NCBI RefSeq assembly: GCF_003755185.1
Contig: NZ_RKIC01000009.1
Location: 124,001 to 188,000 of the forward strand
Reading direction: 5' to 3'
Origin: Frigoribacterium sp. PhB24
GTDB lineage: Bacteria; Actinomycetota; Actinomycetes; Actinomycetales; Microbacteriaceae
DNA: 64,000 bases
The position numbers and the translations under genes are program-made. Below are positions 1 to 14,143 of the stretch, piece by piece. The notes below the pieces were generated by a model. The model was not told the origin of the DNA. It made no database searches and worked only from the letters and a program-made list of their open reading frames with translations. Every line of letters starts with the position of its first letter. Within the stretch, counting starts at the first letter, position 1.

Positions 1-535
1 CCGCGCGGTCGGGATCGACCCCGGAGCGCAACCGGCCCCGCGCCTCCAGGGCTCGCAAGGCGTCACCGTACTCGACCCGCAGGTTCTCGAAGCGCTCGCG
101 GACGTACCCGCTGCCGGGGTTGTCGGCGGTGACCGCTTCGCCGGCCAACACGGCGTACAGCGCGATGAGCCCGGGCACCGACTCGTTGTGCCGCGCCTGT
201 CCGAGGACCGTCTCGACCAGACCCCCGCAGTCCGGAGGTGCGGCGGAGCGATCCGAGACCGCGTCACGTCGCTCGAGGACGGCGAGCAGCAGCGCGCTCT
301 TCGACGGGAAATAGTGCAACAAGCTCGTCTGGCTCATGCCGACGACCTCTGCCACGTCGCGGAGCGACCCGCCGACGTAGCCCTTCGTCGAGAACACCTC
401 GAAGGCCGCGTCGATGATCGACACGCGCCGTTCGGCCGACTTCGCGTACGGCCCGCGACGCGCCGGACGACCGGGAGCGGCAGAGTCCGCAGGCCCTCGG
501 TCGGGGTCGCTCGTCGTCGAGTCGGTCGTCGTCAT
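1..535 (-). CDS. TetR/AcrR-family regulator (partial, C-terminus off window)
   Basis: Probable repressor of the TetR type; the gene runs off the left edge, so about 178 N-terminal residues are visible. From the ATG at 535 a Thr/Ser-rich tail and a basic stretch (RRGPYAKSAERR) lead into a helix-turn-helix of about residues 38-80, whose recognition part reads MSQTSLLHYFPSKSALL, the usual TetR pattern. The gene is divergent from the sugar-uptake/beta-galactosidase operon beginning 104 bp away, so control of that operon and of itself is inferred. LacI regulators are more usual at such operons. The ligand cannot be told. Confidence 0.85.
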   Translation of the reverse strand, partial: MTTTDSTTSDPDRGPADSAAPGRPARRGPYAKSAERRVSIIDAAFEVFSTKGYVGGSLRDVAEVVGMSQTSLLHYFPSKSALLLAVLERRDAVSDRSAAPPDCGGLVETVLGQARHNESVPGLIALYAVLAGEAVTADNPGSGYVRERFENLRVEYGDALRALEARGRLRSGVDPDRA

Positions 536-574
536 GATCGGTCACTCTACGACCTCCCGGACACCCCGGCGGTG

Positions 575-598
575 AAAATCGAACGACCACTCGAATTT
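575..598. promoter_or_regulatory. Candidate TetR operator
   Basis: AAAATCGA (575-582) and TCGAATTT (591-598) form an inverted repeat with one mismatch per 8-base arm and an 8-base spacer. It lies in the 104-bp gap between the divergent TetR gene and the ABC/beta-galactosidase operon. A TAGCGT box at 604-609 just downstream could be the -10 of the operon. The assignment is inferred from symmetry and position. Confidence 0.4.
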
Positions 599-639
599 GT
601 GTTAGCGTCACTCACGCCACGGCCCCACGACGAAGTGAG

Positions 640-1979
640 ATGAACATGAGCCCGATGTCCCGACGGCAGTTGCTCGGCCTGGGGGTGACCGCCGGCGCCA
701 CCGCGATGCTCGCCGGCTGCGCCACACCCGGGACGGCCTCGGTCAACACCCTGCCGACCATCCCTCCGGCCGACGGCCCCGTCAAGCTCCAGTACTGGGC
801 CTGGCTCAAGGGCCTCGACCAGGTCACCGCCCTCTACAACAAGACCCAGTCCCGCGTACAGGTCGAGACGGTCTTCATCCCCGGCGGCAACGCGGGCGGC
901 TACCAGAAGCTGTACTCGGCGCTCGCCGCGGGGGCCGGGCCCGACATCGCCCAGGTCGAGCTGCGCTCGCTGCCCGAGTTCCTGCTGGCCAACGGCGTCG
1001 TCGACCTCAAGCGCTACGGCGCCGAGCAGTACGCCGACCTCTACGACCCCACGCTCTGGAACCAGGTCAGCTACACCGACGGCATCTACGCGATCCCCCA
1101 GGACAGCGGCCCGATGGGCATGTTCTACCAGCCCGCCGTCTTCGACACGGTCGGCGCCGCCGTCCCCACCACCTGGGACGAGTGGGCCGCCGTCGGCGCC
1201 GAGCTGAAGGGGGCCGGCGTGTTGATGGACTCGTTCCCGCTCGCCGACGCCTCGCTCTTCGCCGCCTACGCCACCCAGGCCGGCGCCTCGTGGCTGCGTG
1301 CCGAGGACGACGGCTGGGTCATCGACATGACCGACGAGGCGACCCTCACGGTCGCCCGCTTCTTCGACAAGGCGATCGACGACGGCATCGTGACGACCGC
1401 CTACGGCGCCTACACGCCGGCCTGGTTCTCGGCCGCCAGCGCGGGCACGATCGCCTCCGTCGCGACCGGCTCGTGGGGTGACGCCCTGATCGAGGGCGTC
1501 AGCGGCGCCGAGGGCAAGTGGAAGTGCGCGCCGTTGCCGACCTGGCAGACCGGCTACGCCTCGAGCTTCCTCGGCGGTTCGACCGCGGCCATCCTCGCGA
1601 ACAGCCAGCACCCGAAGGAGGCGCTCGACTTCGCCGTCTGGATGACCACGACGCCCGAGGGCATCAACGCCCTGATCGAGTTCTGCGGCATCGGCTGGTC
1701 GCCGGCCCGCGACGTCGTCGGCACGTTGCGCGAGCAGCCCAGCCCGTTCTTCAGCGGCCAGAACTACAACCAGGAGGTCTTCGTGCCCGCGACGAAGGAG
1801 TCCTCGCAGAACCAGGACTGGAGCTGGTGGCCCATCACCCAGCAGTCCTTCAACATCTTGAGCGACGGCTTCCGCGGCAAAGCGTCGGGCGGCACGCTCG
1901 TCGACGCCGTGGCCCAGGCCGAGAAGGACATCATGGCCGTCTTCCAGAACAAGGGCCTCACGATCCGGAAGGCGAACGC

Positions 1980-1983
<4 letters not shown>
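640..1983 (+). CDS. ABC sugar transporter substrate-binding lipoprotein
   Basis: Extracellular solute-binding protein (family 1 type) that captures an oligosaccharide and hands it to the two permeases downstream. The N-terminus carries a twin-arginine-like motif (SRRQLLGL, residues 7-14) and a lipobox LAGC with Cys27 as the lipidated residue, so it is probably a Tat-exported lipoprotein. The length of 447 residues is normal for the family. The stop codon overlaps the ATG of the next gene. A second in-frame ATG at 646 is possible. With a beta-galactosidase in the same operon, a beta-galactoside is the likely substrate, but this is inferred. Confidence 0.93.
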
Positions 1984-7074
<5,091 letters not shown>

Positions 7075-7090
7075 TCGGTTCGTCGCCGAG

Positions 7091-7152
7091 AACGGGCGGG
7101 TCCGTGTCGGACGGGCGTCTTCGGACGCCCGGTCCGGCCGGACCCGCCCGTT
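7091..7152. terminator. Long hairpin between convergent genes
   Basis: An outer perfect 14-bp stem (7091-7104 with 7139-7152) encloses an inner imperfect stem closed by a TTCG loop near 7120-7123. It lies between lacZ and the convergent methyltransferase gene and probably terminates transcription from both sides. The left half (ACGGGCGGGTCCGTG and following) resembles the degenerate hairpin at 36581-36639. Confidence 0.75.
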
Positions 7153-7195
7153 CTGCGTGCCGCCTGCTCTGCTCTCAGCCGGCGCGGCGACGTGC

Positions 7196-7870
7196 TCAGC
7201 CGGCGCGGCGGGTGGCGCGGACGATCACGTCGGCCACGTGCCAGACGTCACCGTCGGGGCCCGTCATGTCGCGTGGCCGCACCTCGGCCACCTCGACCTG
7301 CCAGGCGTCGGCGGAGAGCCGGCCGACCACCTCGTCGACCGTGAAGAGCATCCCCGGGTCACCGTGCCTGCCGGCTCCGCCCGGCAGGGCGTCGGCGTCG
7401 TGGCCGACGATGAGCAGGGTGCCGTCCGGTGCCACGCCGTCCGCCAGTGCCGGGAACAGCCGCTCGCGGTCGGCGAGCGGCAGGTGCATGAAGTGCGCCG
7501 TGACGAGATCGAAGGAGGAGCGGGTCGGGCTCCACGCCGTCAGATCCGCCTGCTGCCAGGTGAGCCGATCGTGGTCGACGTCCTCCCGCTCGCGGGCGAG
7601 GGCGGCCGCCTTGTCGAGGGCGTTCTGCGAGATGTCGACGCCCGTGACCTGCCAGCCCCGCGAGGCGAGCCAGAGGGCGTCGCCGCCTTCTCCGCTGCCG
7701 ACGTCGAGGGCATGACCGGGGCTCAGGGGAGTGGCCTCGGCGACGAGGGCGGCGTTGGGGCGGCCGCTCCAGGCACGGCCGGGCTGCCCGTAGCGGTCCT
7801 CCCAGTAGTCGCGGTCGTAGACGGGGTGGCGGTGCCCGTCGTGCTGGTGCTGCTGCTCCGACTCGCTCAT
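7196..7870 (-). CDS. Class I SAM-dependent methyltransferase
   Basis: Predicted small-molecule or metalloid methyltransferase, 224 residues. Motif I is clear (ALDVGSGEGGDALWLA, about residues 54-69), followed by the acidic residue of motif II in VTGVDIS. The N-terminus is rich in His and Gln (SEQQHQHDGHRHP). Its ATG overlaps the stop of the flavin-dependent oxidoreductase gene by 4 nt (ATGA at 7867-7870), so the two are co-translated and divergent from the XRE-cupin regulator. The substrate cannot be told; TehB-like detoxification is one possibility. Confidence 0.85.
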   Translation of the reverse strand: MSESEQQHQHDGHRHPVYDRDYWEDRYGQPGRAWSGRPNAALVAEATPLSPGHALDVGSGEGGDALWLASRGWQVTGVDISQNALDKAAALAREREDVDHDRLTWQQADLTAWSPTRSSFDLVTAHFMHLPLADRERLFPALADGVAPDGTLLIVGHDADALPGGAGRHGDPGMLFTVDEVVGRLSADAWQVEVAEVRPRDMTGPDGDVWHVADVIVRATRRAG

Positions 7871-8874
7871 GGGTCGACCCTCCCTCCGGCGCGGAGGGCT
7901 GCGACGGACGCCGCGACCTCGGCCGTGATCAGGTCCATGTTGATCGCCGCGCCCGCCATCGTGCCCGCGGCGGCTGCGGCGACGACCTGCGCCATCGGCT
8001 CGGTGACGTTGCCGGCGAGCCAGACACCGGGGACGGCCGACCGACCGGTGAACGGCTCGACGGTGCCGAGGTGCGTGCCGACACCGGCCGGGTGCTCGGC
8101 GGCCTCGAGCCCGAGGTCGGCCAGGAAACCGGCTCGCGAGCGCACGCGGGCCATCACGGCCAGGGCGCCGACGTCGACGGTCCGGCCGTCAGCGAGCGTC
8201 ACCCCGGTCAGGGCGTCGTCCTCCACCCGGAGGCGGGCCACCGGTCCGTCGACCACCGTGACGCCTCGCGCGCGGAGCTGCTCGGCCTGCTCGTCGTCGG
8301 GGGCGAACGAGTCGTTCGTGAACAGGACGATCTCGCGGCTCCACTGCCCGAAGAGCAGGGCCTGGTGCATCGCGAAGGGGCTGGTGGCCAGCACGCCGAT
8401 CACGCGGTCCTGCACCTCCCACCCGTGGCAGTAGGGGCAGTGCACGACGTCGCGGCCCCAGCGCTCGGCGAGCCCGTCGACGGCGGGCAGCTCGTCGACG
8501 AGTCCCGAGGTCACGAGGAGGCGCCGGGCACGGACCTCGCGGTCGTCGGCGCCCGGGGCGGTGACCGTGACGACGAACGGCGCGTCGGGGGTGTCGTCGC
8601 GCCGGACGCCGGTCACGGTGCCTGACGCCACGGCGCCTCCGTAGCCCTCGACCTCGGCCCTGCCGAGCCGCGTGAGCTCGCGGGGCGCGACGCCGTCGCG
8701 GGTGAGGAACGCGTGGACGCCCTCGGCGGGTGCGTTGCGGGGCCGGTCGTCGTCGACGACGAGCACGTCGCGTCGGGCGCGGGCGAGCGACAGGGCGCCG
8801 CTGAGCCCGGCGGCGCCGCCGCCGATCACGACGACGTCGTGGACGGTGTCGACCGGCTGGGTGTTCTGGTTCAT
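7867..8874 (-). CDS. FAD-dependent thioredoxin reductase-like oxidoreductase
   Basis: NAD(P)/FAD-dependent disulfide reductase of the thioredoxin-reductase fold, 335 residues. The FAD-binding Rossmann motif is VVVIGGGAAGLSGALSLA (about residues 14-31). A redox CPYC pair is present at Cys146/Cys149 (HCPYCHGWE), and a second dinucleotide region follows (VIGVLAT). The end GVWLAGNV matches the C-terminal FAD motif. It is the first gene of a two-gene operon with the methyltransferase and is divergent from the XRE-cupin regulator, which probably controls it. True thioredoxin reductase in this organism is likely elsewhere. Confidence 0.85.
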   Translation of the reverse strand: MNQNTQPVDTVHDVVVIGGGAAGLSGALSLARARRDVLVVDDDRPRNAPAEGVHAFLTRDGVAPRELTRLGRAEVEGYGGAVASGTVTGVRRDDTPDAPFVVTVTAPGADDREVRARRLLVTSGLVDELPAVDGLAERWGRDVVHCPYCHGWEVQDRVIGVLATSPFAMHQALLFGQWSREIVLFTNDSFAPDDEQAEQLRARGVTVVDGPVARLRVEDDALTGVTLADGRTVDVGALAVMARVRSRAGFLADLGLEAAEHPAGVGTHLGTVEPFTGRSAVPGVWLAGNVTEPMAQVVAAAAAGTMAGAAINMDLITAEVAASVAALRAGGRVDP

Positions 8875-8918
8875 GGTGTGACCTCCTGACTCGATCCTCC
8901 GACGTGGAGCGTCACTCT

Positions 8919-8945
8919 GGCAATCTTCCTTGCCGAAGTGGCAAG
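8919..8945. promoter_or_regulatory. Triple half-site operator upstream of the XRE-cupin gene
   Basis: Three alternating half-sites are visible: GGCAA (8919-8923), CTTGCC (8929-8934) and GGCAAG (8940-8945). They form two overlapping inverted repeats, the second with 6-base arms and a 5-base spacer, ending immediately before the ATG at 8946. The position between divergent genes suggests autoregulation and control of the flavoprotein/methyltransferase operon. Confidence 0.5.
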
Positions 8946-9572
8946 ATGACGGGCATGAGCCACCCCACGAACACCCCCGGTGCCGACGCCGCGGGCACCG
9001 ACGACGTCCTCGCCGCGGTCGGCCCGCGCCTCCGGGCCCTGCGGACGCGCCGAGGCGTGACCCTCGCCGAGCTGGGGGAGCGCACCGGCATCTCGGTCAG
9101 CACCCTCTCGCGGCTCGAGTCGGGCCACCGTCGACCGACCCTCGAGCAGCTGCTGCCGCTCGCCCGCGAGCACGGGGTGCCCCTCGACGACCTCGTCGGG
9201 GCACCCGAGACCGGCGACCCGCGCGTGCACCTCAAGCCACGGCAGCAGCACGGCATGACCGTCGTGCCGCTCTCGCGCGGCGGGGGCGCGATCCAGGCGT
9301 TCAAGATGGTCATCCCGGCCGACTCGCCCCGGACGGAGCCCGTGCTCCGCACGCACGAGGGCTACGACTGGCTGTACGTGCTGCGCGGGCGCGTCCGACT
9401 CGTGCTGGGCGACCTCGACCTCGTTCTGCCGGCAGGCGAGGCGGCCGAGTTCGACACGCGCACGCCGCACTGGTTCGGCCGCGCCGACGAGCACGCCGTC
9501 GAGGTGCTCAGCCTGTTCGGCCGCCAGGGGGAGCGGCTGCACCTGCGCACCGCGCCGGGCTCGCCCGGGTGA
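8946..9572 (+). CDS. XRE-family regulator with C-terminal cupin domain
   Basis: DNA-binding regulator with a small-molecule sensor, 208 residues. An HTH_3 domain spans about residues 22-77 (TLAELGERTGISVSTLSRLESGHRRPTLEQLL without the full stretch being conserved), and a cupin barrel covers about 105-195 (THEGYDWLYVLRGRVRLVL; AGEAAEFDTRTPHWF). The start could be the ATG at 8946 or the ATG at 8955. A triple half-site operator abuts the first. It is divergent from the oxidoreductase/methyltransferase pair, its likely target. Family members often sense amino acids, polyamines or redox compounds; the ligand here is unknown. Confidence 0.87.
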   Translation: MTGMSHPTNTPGADAAGTDDVLAAVGPRLRALRTRRGVTLAELGERTGISVSTLSRLESGHRRPTLEQLLPLAREHGVPLDDLVGAPETGDPRVHLKPRQQHGMTVVPLSRGGGAIQAFKMVIPADSPRTEPVLRTHEGYDWLYVLRGRVRLVLGDLDLVLPAGEAAEFDTRTPHWFGRADEHAVEVLSLFGRQGERLHLRTAPGSPG

Positions 9573-9648
9573 GGCGTCCCGGGGTGTCGGTGGCGCCTCC
9601 TAGGCTCGGGGCGGGCGTCCAGGCCGCGTCCCGACAGAAGGAGTCCGT

Positions 9649-12600
9649 GTGTACCTCGACGACGACCGGGTGGTCACCAGCCCGTCCGACCTGACGACCT
9701 GGGCCGCGTGCGAGTGGTCGTTCCTGCGACGCCTCGACGCGAAGCTCGGCCGTGTCGCGGCCGTCGCCGACGCCTCCGACGACATGCTCGACCGCACGGC
9801 CCGGCTCGGCGACGCCCACGAACTGCGCTACCTCGAAGAGCTGCGCGCGACCCGCCAGGTGGTCGAGTTCGAGCGGCCGGTGCCGTCGGGCTACGCGGCG
9901 GCCGCCGAGGAGGCACGGCTCGCCATGGCCTCCGGGGCCGACGTGCTCTTCCAGGCGACCTTCTTCGACGGATCGTTCATCGGCTTCAGCGACTTCGTGG
10001 TGCGCACCGACGCCGGCGCGTACGAGGTCTACGACACCAAGCTCGCCCGCCACGCCAAGATCCCGGCCCTGCTGCAGGTGGCGGCCTACACCGACCAGAT
10101 CCGCGCACTCGGCCTGCCGTCGGCCGACACCGTGCGACTCGTGCTCGGCGACGGCAGCGAGAGCGTCCACGACGTCGCCGACGTCCTGCCGGTCTACCGC
10201 GTCCAGCGCGACCGGCTGCGCGCCGCCCTCGCCGAGCGGGTCGCCGCCGACGCGCCGCTCGCCTGGGGCGACCCGACCGTCACGGCCTGCGGCCGGTGCG
10301 CGGCGTGCCAGGCGCAGGTCGACGAGCACCGCGACCTCGTGCTCGTCGCCGGCCTCCGCGGCGAGCAGCGCCAGCGGCTGCACCGGGCCGGGGTCGGCAC
10401 CATCGACGACCTCGCGGCGTCGTCCGGTCCCGTCGCCGGCATCGGTGCGACGGCCCTCGCCCGGCTGCGGGGCCAGGCCCGGGTGCAGCTCGCAACCGAG
10501 CGGGACCACACGGGTGCCCCGGCCGTCGAGGTCGTCGACGCCGACGCCCTGCGGACGATCCCGCGGCCCGACGCCGGCGACGTGTTCTTCGACTTCGAGG
10601 GCGACCCGCTCCACACCGAGGGCGACGGGCGGGCCTGGGGTCTCGACTACCTCTTCGGGCTGGTCGAGGCCGACGGCGCCTTCCGCGCGTTCTGGGCGCA
10701 CGACTTCGCGGGCGAGCGGCAGGCGCTCATCGACTTCCTCGACTACCTCGCCGAGCGACGGCGGCGCTTCCCCGACCTGCACGTGTACCACTACGCCGCC
10801 TACGAGCGGAGCCACCTGCTCTCGCTCGCCGCCCGGCACGGTGTCGGCGAGGACGCCGTCGACGACCTGCTGCGCGACGGCGTGCTCGTCGACCTGTACC
10901 CGGTCGTGCGGCAGGCGCTGCTCGTCGGGTCGCACAGCTACTCGCTCAAGAAGCTCGAGCCGCTCTACATGGGCGACGACCTGCGGCAGAGCGACGTCAA
11001 GACCGCGACCGCGAGCATCACGATGTACGTCGACGCCATCGCCGAACGCACCACGGGCGACCCCGACCGCGGTGACCGCATGCTCGACGAGGTCCGCGAC
11101 TACAACGAGTACGACTGCCGGTCGACCCTCCGGCTGCGCGACTGGCTGCTCGAGCTCGCCGGCCGGCACGGCATCCGGGCCGACGACCCCGACGGCCCGA
11201 CCGCGCCCGATCCGCTCGAACTCGCGCGGGTGCCGCGCGAACCCGACCCTGTCGCCGTCGGTCTCGCCGCATACGTGGCCGACGTCGACCCACTCGAGCG
11301 CACCGCCGACCAGACGGCGATCGCCCTCGCGGCGTCGGCCATCGACTACCACCGTCGCGAGGCGAAGACGTTCTGGCAAGAGCACTTCGACCGGCTGCGC
11401 AACCCGGTCGACGACTGGGCCGACACCCGCGACGTGTTCGTCGTCGAGACGGCGTCCGTCGAGCGCGAGTGGCAGAAGCTGCCCCGGGCCCGCAAGCTCA
11501 GCCGTGAGGTGCGACTGCGCGGTCGACTCGCGCCGGGCAGTCGTCTCGGCGAAGGAGGCGCGCCCTACGCCGTCTACGACGCCCCCGTTCCGGCCGGGGT
11601 CGCCTCGCTCGGCCCGGGGCTCCGCGGTGCCGTCGGGTCGACCGTGGTCGAGGCCGGCACGAACGGCGACCGGTACGAGGTCGTGCTGCTCGAACGGGTC
11701 GCGGGTGACGACGACCGGCACGACTCGTTCCCGGTCGCGCTCACGCCCGCCGCGCCTCCCCGGGCCACGCCGCAGCCCGAGGCCATCGCCGAGTGGGGCG
11801 GGCGCGTGCTCGACGCCCTACCCGAGATGCTGCCCGATCCGGCGTTCGACCTGCTGCGGCGTCAGCCCCCTCGGCTCCGGTCGGGCGGTGGGCCCGCACC
11901 CGTGGCCGGGCACGACACCGTCTCGGCCGTCGTCGAGACCCTGCTCGACCTCGACCGGTCGTACCTCGCCGTGCAGGGCCCGCCCGGCACGGGCAAGACC
12001 TACGTCGGCTCGCGGGTCATCGCGCGACTGGTGCGTGAGCACGGCTGGCGGGTCGGCGTCGTCGGGCAGTCGCACGCCGTCGTCGAGAACGTCCTGCGCG
12101 CGGCGATCTCCGCCGGGGTCGATCCCGAACGGGTGGGCAAGGTGCCGAAGTCGGGCACCACGGCCGACCAGGCCGACGAGCAGCCCTGGCGCACCCTGAC
12201 GTCGGGCGAAGAGGCCGCGTTCCTCGCCGAGGCCGACGGTGGGGCGGGCGGTGCCGGGGCCGACGGTGGCGGGCAGGCCGTCGGGGCCGTGTTCGGGGCG
12301 ACCGCCTGGGGGTTCGCGAACGCCGACAAGGTGGCCCGCGCCTCCCTCGACCTGCTCGTCGTCGACGAGGCCGGCCAGTTCTCGCTCGCGTCGACCGTGG
12401 CGGCCTCGGTCGCGGCAACGCGGTTGCTGTTGCTCGGCGACCCGCAGCAGCTGCCCCAGGTCAGCCAGGGCAGCCACCCCGAGCCGGTCGACGAATCGGC
12501 GCTCGGCTGGCTGGCCGACGGCCACGACGTGCTGCCGGCCGAGTTCGGCTACTTCCTCGCCACCACCTGGCGCATGCACCCGGCGCTCTGCGCCCCGGTC

Positions 12601-13164
12601 AGCGAGCTGTCGTACGCCGGGGCGCTGACGGCCCACGCGTCCGACCGCCGCCTCGACGGGGTGACGCCCGGCCTGCACGTCGAACCCGTGACGCACGTCG
12701 GCAACACGACCTCGTCGGCCGAAGAGGCCCGGGTGGTGGTCGAGATCGTGCGCTCCGTCGTCGGTCTCGCCTGGTCGGACGACGACGGCACCCGACCGCT
12801 GACCCCGGCCGACGTCATCGTCGTCGCCCCCTACAACGCCCACGGGGCCGTGTTGCGCGAGCACCTCGACGCCGCCGGCTTCGACGAGACGCCCGTCGGC
12901 ACGGTCGACCTGTTCCAGGGGCAAGAGGCGGTCGTGGCCGTCGTGTCGCTCGCGGCGTCGAGTGCGGCGGACATCCCGCGTGGGCTGGACTTCCTGCTGA
13001 TGCCCAACCGGCTCAACGTCGCGTTGTCGCGGGCGAAGTGGGCGGCATTCCTGGTGCACTCCCCGCTGCTCGCCACGGGGTTGCCGACCTCGATCCCGGG
13101 TCTCGGCCTGCTCAGCGGTTTCCTGCGGCTGACCGGGCAGGGCCAGCCGGCCGTCGAGGTCTGA
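9649..13164 (+). CDS. TM0106-family RecB-like Fe-S nuclease fused to SF1 helicase
   Basis: Large DNA/RNA-processing protein of 1171 residues. Residues 1-220 form a RecB-type nuclease (YEVYDTKLA core) with four cysteines, Cys21 and Cys214/217/220, spaced like the 4Fe-4S clamp of Cas4 and AddB. About 300-500 is an RNase H-like exonuclease region (DVFFDFEGDP, YNEYDCRSTLRLRDWL). From about 750 a DNA2/NAM7-type SF1 helicase follows: GPPGTGKT (Lys783), VVDEAGQ, LLGDPQQLP, TTWRMHP, VDLFQGQE and RLNVALSRAKW. The GTG at 9649 has AGAAGGAG upstream and a TAGGCT box at 9600. A role in DNA repair or defence is possible, but no function is established for this architecture. Confidence 0.9.
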   Translation: MYLDDDRVVTSPSDLTTWAACEWSFLRRLDAKLGRVAAVADASDDMLDRTARLGDAHELRYLEELRATRQVVEFERPVPSGYAAAAEEARLAMASGADVLFQATFFDGSFIGFSDFVVRTDAGAYEVYDTKLARHAKIPALLQVAAYTDQIRALGLPSADTVRLVLGDGSESVHDVADVLPVYRVQRDRLRAALAERVAADAPLAWGDPTVTACGRCAACQAQVDEHRDLVLVAGLRGEQRQRLHRAGVGTIDDLAASSGPVAGIGATALARLRGQARVQLATERDHTGAPAVEVVDADALRTIPRPDAGDVFFDFEGDPLHTEGDGRAWGLDYLFGLVEADGAFRAFWAHDFAGERQALIDFLDYLAERRRRFPDLHVYHYAAYERSHLLSLAARHGVGEDAVDDLLRDGVLVDLYPVVRQALLVGSHSYSLKKLEPLYMGDDLRQSDVKTATASITMYVDAIAERTTGDPDRGDRMLDEVRDYNEYDCRSTLRLRDWLLELAGRHGIRADDPDGPTAPDPLELARVPREPDPVAVGLAAYVADVDPLERTADQTAIALAASAIDYHRREAKTFWQEHFDRLRNPVDDWADTRDVFVVETASVEREWQKLPRARKLSREVRLRGRLAPGSRLGEGGAPYAVYDAPVPAGVASLGPGLRGAVGSTVVEAGTNGDRYEVVLLERVAGDDDRHDSFPVALTPAAPPRATPQPEAIAEWGGRVLDALPEMLPDPAFDLLRRQPPRLRSGGGPAPVAGHDTVSAVVETLLDLDRSYLAVQGPPGTGKTYVGSRVIARLVREHGWRVGVVGQSHAVVENVLRAAISAGVDPERVGKVPKSGTTADQADEQPWRTLTSGEEAAFLAEADGGAGGAGADGGGQAVGAVFGATAWGFANADKVARASLDLLVVDEAGQFSLASTVAASVAATRLLLLGDPQQLPQVSQGSHPEPVDESALGWLADGHDVLPAEFGYFLATTWRMHPALCAPVSELSYAGALTAHASDRRLDGVTPGLHVEPVTHVGNTTSSAEEARVVVEIVRSVVGLAWSDDDGTRPLTPADVIVVAPYNAHGAVLREHLDAAGFDETPVGTVDLFQGQEAVVAVVSLAASSAADIPRGLDFLLMPNRLNVALSRAKWAAFLVHSPLLATGLPTSIPGLGLLSGFLRLTGQGQPAVEV

Positions 13165-13212
13165 CAGGCGCCGCACCCTGCCCGGCCCCGCTCTCAGCCC
13201 CTGAGGTCCTGC

Positions 13213-13270
13213 CGAGATGGCACGACGTGCCGCTCACGTCTGAAGGTGAGCGGCACGTCGTGACATCTCG
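13213..13270. repeat. Intergenic long hairpin, family copy 1
   Basis: Arms 13213-13237 and 13246-13270 pair at 24 of 25 positions around an 8-base loop. It lies between the convergent nuclease-helicase and map genes. The outer segment CGAGATG and inner segment CCGCTCAC are shared with copies at 14447, 33087 and 41080. It probably acts as a bidirectional terminator. Confidence 0.8.
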
Positions 13271-13286
13271 TGCCCCCGGGCCCGGC

Positions 13287-14063
13287 TCAGCGGCCGCGTC
13301 GCTGCGTCAGCACCTCGGCGCCGTCCTCGGTGATGGCGATCGTGTGCTCGCTGTGCGCGGTGCGGCAGCCGGTCACGCTGCGCAGCGTCCAGCCGTCTGA
13401 GTCCGTGACGAGTTCGTCGGTGTCGGTCATCACCCACGGCTCGAGCGCGAGCAAGAGCCCGGGCCGCAGTCGGTAGCCCCGCCCCGGGCGCCCGGTGTTC
13501 GACACGTGAGGGTCCTGGTGCATGGTCGAGCCGATGCCGTGGCCGCCGAACTCGACGTTGATCGGGTAGCCCGCCTCCGACAGCACGCTGCCGATCGCGT
13601 GCGAGAGGTCGCCGATGCGCGCCCCGGGGCCGGCGGCCGCGATGCCGGCCTCGAGCGCCCGCTCGGTGGTCTCGATCAGTCGGACGCTCTCGGCCGGACG
13701 GGAGTCGCCCACGACGAAACTCACCGCCGAGTCGGCTGCCACCCCGTCGAGTACGACGGCGAGGTCGAGGGTCAGCAGATCGCCGTCGACGAGTCGCCGG
13801 TCGTGCGGCAGCCCGTGCAGCACGGCGTCGTTCACGGCCGTGCAGACGTAGTGCCCGAAGGGGCCCCGCCCGAACGAGGGCGCGTAGTCGACGTAGCACG
13901 AGACCGCTCCGGCTTCGTCGATCATCGTCTTGGTCCACGAGTCGATGTCGAGCAGGTTCGTGCCGACGGTCACCCGGTCGCGCAGCGTCTGCAAGATGGT
14001 GCCGACGAGCGCGCCCGTCGCCCGGGCCCGCTCGATCTCGGAGGGGTTCAAGATCTCGATCAT
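13287..14063 (-). CDS. map: Methionine aminopeptidase, type I
   Basis: Removes the initiator methionine from nascent proteins, acting after peptide deformylase. The protein has 258 residues. The metal ligands are seen in order: Asp in LLTLDLAVVLDG, Asp in AADSAVSF, His in GGHGIGSTMHQDP, Glu in LALEPWVM and Glu in SEHTIAI. The ATG at 14063 gives the usual start (MIEILNPSEI). It stands alone, convergent with the nuclease-helicase and divergent from a small XRE regulator. Actinobacteria often carry two map genes; which one this is cannot be told. Confidence 0.93.
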   Translation of the reverse strand: MIEILNPSEIERARATGALVGTILQTLRDRVTVGTNLLDIDSWTKTMIDEAGAVSCYVDYAPSFGRGPFGHYVCTAVNDAVLHGLPHDRRLVDGDLLTLDLAVVLDGVAADSAVSFVVGDSRPAESVRLIETTERALEAGIAAAGPGARIGDLSHAIGSVLSEAGYPINVEFGGHGIGSTMHQDPHVSNTGRPGRGYRLRPGLLLALEPWVMTDTDELVTDSDGWTLRSVTGCRTAHSEHTIAITEDGAEVLTQRRGR

Positions 14064-14143
14064 GGGTGTCCTGCCGTTCTCGTGCCGAAGATCATCCCGG
14101 TAAAGGTATCCCACTCGGTGCTCGTGCGCACTACGCTCGGGGC

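Noticed and set aside
264-611. Minus-strand frame at the left end
   Set aside because: It is in a different frame from the TetR HTH, which is continuous from the ATG at 535 to the window edge.
547-1611. Long minus-strand frame opposite the binding-protein gene
   Set aside because: Composition (Arg/Gly/Ala/Val without motifs) shows a shadow frame caused by high GC; the plus-strand gene has a clear lipobox and family match.
9508-11721. 737-residue minus-strand frame
   Set aside because: A shadow of the nuclease-helicase gene; no start context or motifs.
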